A stretch of 64,000 nt of DNA from contig NZ_FQWC01000007.1 in NCBI RefSeq assembly GCF_900129555.1, positions 62,001 to 126,000 of the forward strand. The letters are read 5' to 3'. The notes under the pieces are model-generated. The model did no database searches. It was given only the letters and a program-made list of their open reading frames with translations, and was not told where the DNA came from. A program made the translations under genes and the position numbers. The DNA comes from Flavobacterium defluvii (GTDB taxonomy: Bacteria; Bacteroidota; Bacteroidia; Flavobacteriales; Flavobacteriaceae). Positions 62,224-64,000 of the stretch are shown in pieces (the stretch's first letter is position 1; every line of letters starts with the position of its first letter).

Positions 62224-64000
62224 ATGAAAAATAAAAAAATAATAATTATTATTGGGGTTTTGTCCCTGTTTACCGTTGGAAATATGAATGCACAAAAAAA
62301 GCCGTATTTAGATAAAAACAAAACTATTGAGCAAAGAATTGATTTGCTTTTGCCGTTAATGACTTTGGAGGAAAAAGTAGGGCAGATGAACCAATACAAT
62401 GGTTTTTGGGATGTTACGGGACCAGCACCAAAAGGCGGAACGGCTGAATTAAAATACGAGCATTTAAGAAAAGGTTTAGTTGGCTCAATGCTTACAGTTC
62501 GTGGCGTAAAAGAAGTGCGTGCCGTACAGAAAATTGCGGTTGAAGAAACCCGTTTAGGGATTCCGTTAATTATTGGTTTTGATGTAATACATGGTTATAA
62601 AACGTTAAGCCCGATTCCGTTGGCAGAAGCGGCGAGTTGGGATTTAGAAGCGATTAAAAAATCGGCGGCAATTGCAGCAGATGAAGCTTCGGCATCTGGA
62701 ATAAACTGGACTTTTGGGCCAAATGTCGATGTGGCAAATGATGCCCGTTGGGGACGTGTGATGGAAGGTGCGGGAGAGGATCCGTATTTAGGAAGTAAAG
62801 TGGGTTATGCACGTGTGAAGGGTTTTCAAGGCGAAACGGTTGCAGATTTGGCGAAAGTAAATACGATTGCGGCTTGCGCGAAACACTTTGCGGCGTATGG
62901 TTATGTTGAAGCAGGATTGGAATATAATATTGTAGATATCAGTAATTCTAAATTGTATAATTCGGTTTTACCTCCTTTTGAAGCAACGGTTCAGGCTGGA
63001 GTTCGTACGTTTATGAATTCGTTTAATACGTTGAATGGCGTTCCTGCGACTGGAAATGCATTTTTGCAAAGAGATATTTTAAAAGGAAAATGGAAGTTTG
63101 ACGGATTTGTGATTTCTGATTATGCTTCTATCCGCGAAATGATTCCGCACGGCTACGCAAAAGATGAAGCCGATGCAACAGCAAAAGCAGTTATTGCGGG
63201 CTCAGATATGGACATGGAATCGTATTTGTATGTCGCAAAATTGGTTGATTTGGTAAAATCTGGAAAAATAAAAGAATCTTTGGTTGATGATGCCGTTCGC
63301 AGAATTCTTCGTGTAAAATTTGAATTAGGATTATTTGATGATCCGTACAGATATTGTGATGAAAAACGTGAGAAAGAAGTTGTTGGAAGTAAAGCTAATA
63401 ATGATGGCGTTTTGGATATGGCGAAAAAATCTATCGTATTATTAAAGAATGAAAAGAATTTGCTTCCGCTGAAAAAATCAGGACAAAAGATTGCTTTGAT
63501 TGGTGCTTTGGCAAATGATAAAAACAGTCCGCTTGGAAGCTGGAGAATTGCGGCCGATGATAATACTGCGGTTTCTGTTTTAGAAGGAATGCAGCAATAC
63601 AAAGACAATCAATTGGTTTTTGAAAAAGGTGCTGATTTATTAAAACAAAAAGCAACTTTTTTAACCGAAACAGTTTTCAACACAACAGACAAAAGCGGAT
63701 TTGAAGCAGCAAAAACTGCTGCAAAAACTGCCGATGTTGTTGTAATGGTTTTAGGTGAATACGGTTTTCAAAGCGGAGAAGGAAGAAGTAGAACAGATTT
63801 AAATTTGCCAGGTTTACAAGAAGAATTACTAGAAGAAATTTATAAAGTAAATCCAAATGTAGTTTTGGTTTTAAATAACGGTCGTCCGTTGAGTATTCCG
63901 TGGGCTGCAGAAAATATTCCGGCTATTGTTGAGGCTTGGCATTTAGGAACGCAAGCTGGAAATGCAGTTGCACAGGTTTTATACGGAGATTATAATCCGA
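62224..64000 (+). CDS. bglX: GH3 family beta-glucosidase-like enzyme, 3' end cut
   Basis: Read from the ATG at 62224 to the window edge, 592 codons without a stop. Signal peptide (about 1-23, ends NMNAQ). LLLPLMTLEEKVGQMNQY, LIIGFDVIHGYKTLSPIPLAEAASWD, GPNVDVANDARWGRVMEGAGEDPYL, AACAKHFAAYG and FDGFVISDYASI (nucleophile Asp299) are GH3 text; the second GH3_C domain starts near VLLKNEKNLLPLKK. It removes terminal beta-glucose or related sugars from oligosaccharides and likely finishes what the two esterases uncover. The C-terminal FnIII-like domain lies past the edge. Symbol by similarity only. Confidence 0.93.
   Translation, partial: MKNKKIIIIIGVLSLFTVGNMNAQKKPYLDKNKTIEQRIDLLLPLMTLEEKVGQMNQYNGFWDVTGPAPKGGTAELKYEHLRKGLVGSMLTVRGVKEVRAVQKIAVEETRLGIPLIIGFDVIHGYKTLSPIPLAEAASWDLEAIKKSAAIAADEASASGINWTFGPNVDVANDARWGRVMEGAGEDPYLGSKVGYARVKGFQGETVADLAKVNTIAACAKHFAAYGYVEAGLEYNIVDISNSKLYNSVLPPFEATVQAGVRTFMNSFNTLNGVPATGNAFLQRDILKGKWKFDGFVISDYASIREMIPHGYAKDEADATAKAVIAGSDMDMESYLYVAKLVDLVKSGKIKESLVDDAVRRILRVKFELGLFDDPYRYCDEKREKEVVGSKANNDGVLDMAKKSIVLLKNEKNLLPLKKSGQKIALIGALANDKNSPLGSWRIAADDNTAVSVLEGMQQYKDNQLVFEKGADLLKQKATFLTETVFNTTDKSGFEAAKTAAKTADVVVMVLGEYGFQSGEGRSRTDLNLPGLQEELLEEIYKVNPNVVLVLNNGRPLSIPWAAENIPAIVEAWHLGTQAGNAVAQVLYGDYNP

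Overview
The window looks like a piece of a Flavobacterium-type chromosome (Bacteroidota, Flavobacteriia). The evidence is low GC, few Shine-Dalgarno sequences, -7 boxes of the form TAnnTTTG, short SPII lipoprotein signals (LFSC, LTSC, FISC), a giant secreted protein ending in a type IX secretion (type B) sorting domain, a bacillithiol synthase (bshC), and the flavobacterial gene order rpmB-rpmG-DUF4295-ftsY. Intergenic spaces are full of short inverted repeats, many from recurring families. I found no tRNA, rRNA, CRISPR array, prophage or insertion sequence.

Layout. 1-4.4 kb: a CPA2/Kef antiporter (cut by the left edge), purB and a cysteine-free sirtuin deacylase. 4.5-7.1 kb: a large nested palindrome, then a small accessory cassette of APS kinase (cysC), aspartyl/asparaginyl beta-hydroxylase-like protein and PAPS-type sulfotransferase. 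7.1-9.5 kb: trmH, then a DUF2306 membrane protein coupled to a YARHG lipoprotein. 9.7-13.3 kb: a probable copper-handling operon of a small CxGxC-type protein, an MbnP-like lipoprotein, an MbnH-like di-heme enzyme and an outer-membrane barrel with a Cys-rich N-terminus. 13.5-25.7 kb: housekeeping genes (secA, corrinoid adenosyltransferase, ABC ATPases, methyltransferase, FKBP, ABC-F, PHP phosphatase). 25.8-37.2 kb: mainly plus-strand genes (HGSNAT-like acyltransferase, Omp85 barrel, GT2, E2 acyltransferase, exonuclease, FAH hydrolase, Hpt, cinA, rpmB-rpmG-DUF4295-ftsY and a small membrane protein). 37.3-47.1 kb: serine hydrolase, small lipoproteins, dciA-like gene, ndk, second acyltransferase, bshC, MFS transporter and an SdpR/SdpI-type pair with a palindromic operator. 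47.2-53.0 kb: one 1939-residue repeat protein. 53.1-59.3 kb: B12-binding radical SAM protein, metallo-beta-lactamase-fold hydrolase, two-component system, DUF1573 protein and NlpC/P60 peptidase. 59.5-64.0 kb: a glycan-degradation set (SGNH esterase, sialate-O-acetylesterase-like protein, GH3 glucosidase cut by the right edge).

The two most interesting gene sets are the kinase-hydroxylase-sulfotransferase cassette, which could make PAPS and then hydroxylate and sulfate an unknown substrate, and the MbnP/MbnH copper operon with two extra Cys-containing partners. Functions are inferred from motifs read by eye; no database search was run. Several starts were moved from the longest frame because a terminator, -7 box or structured repeat overlaps the longer version. 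TTG or GTG starts are proposed for five genes.
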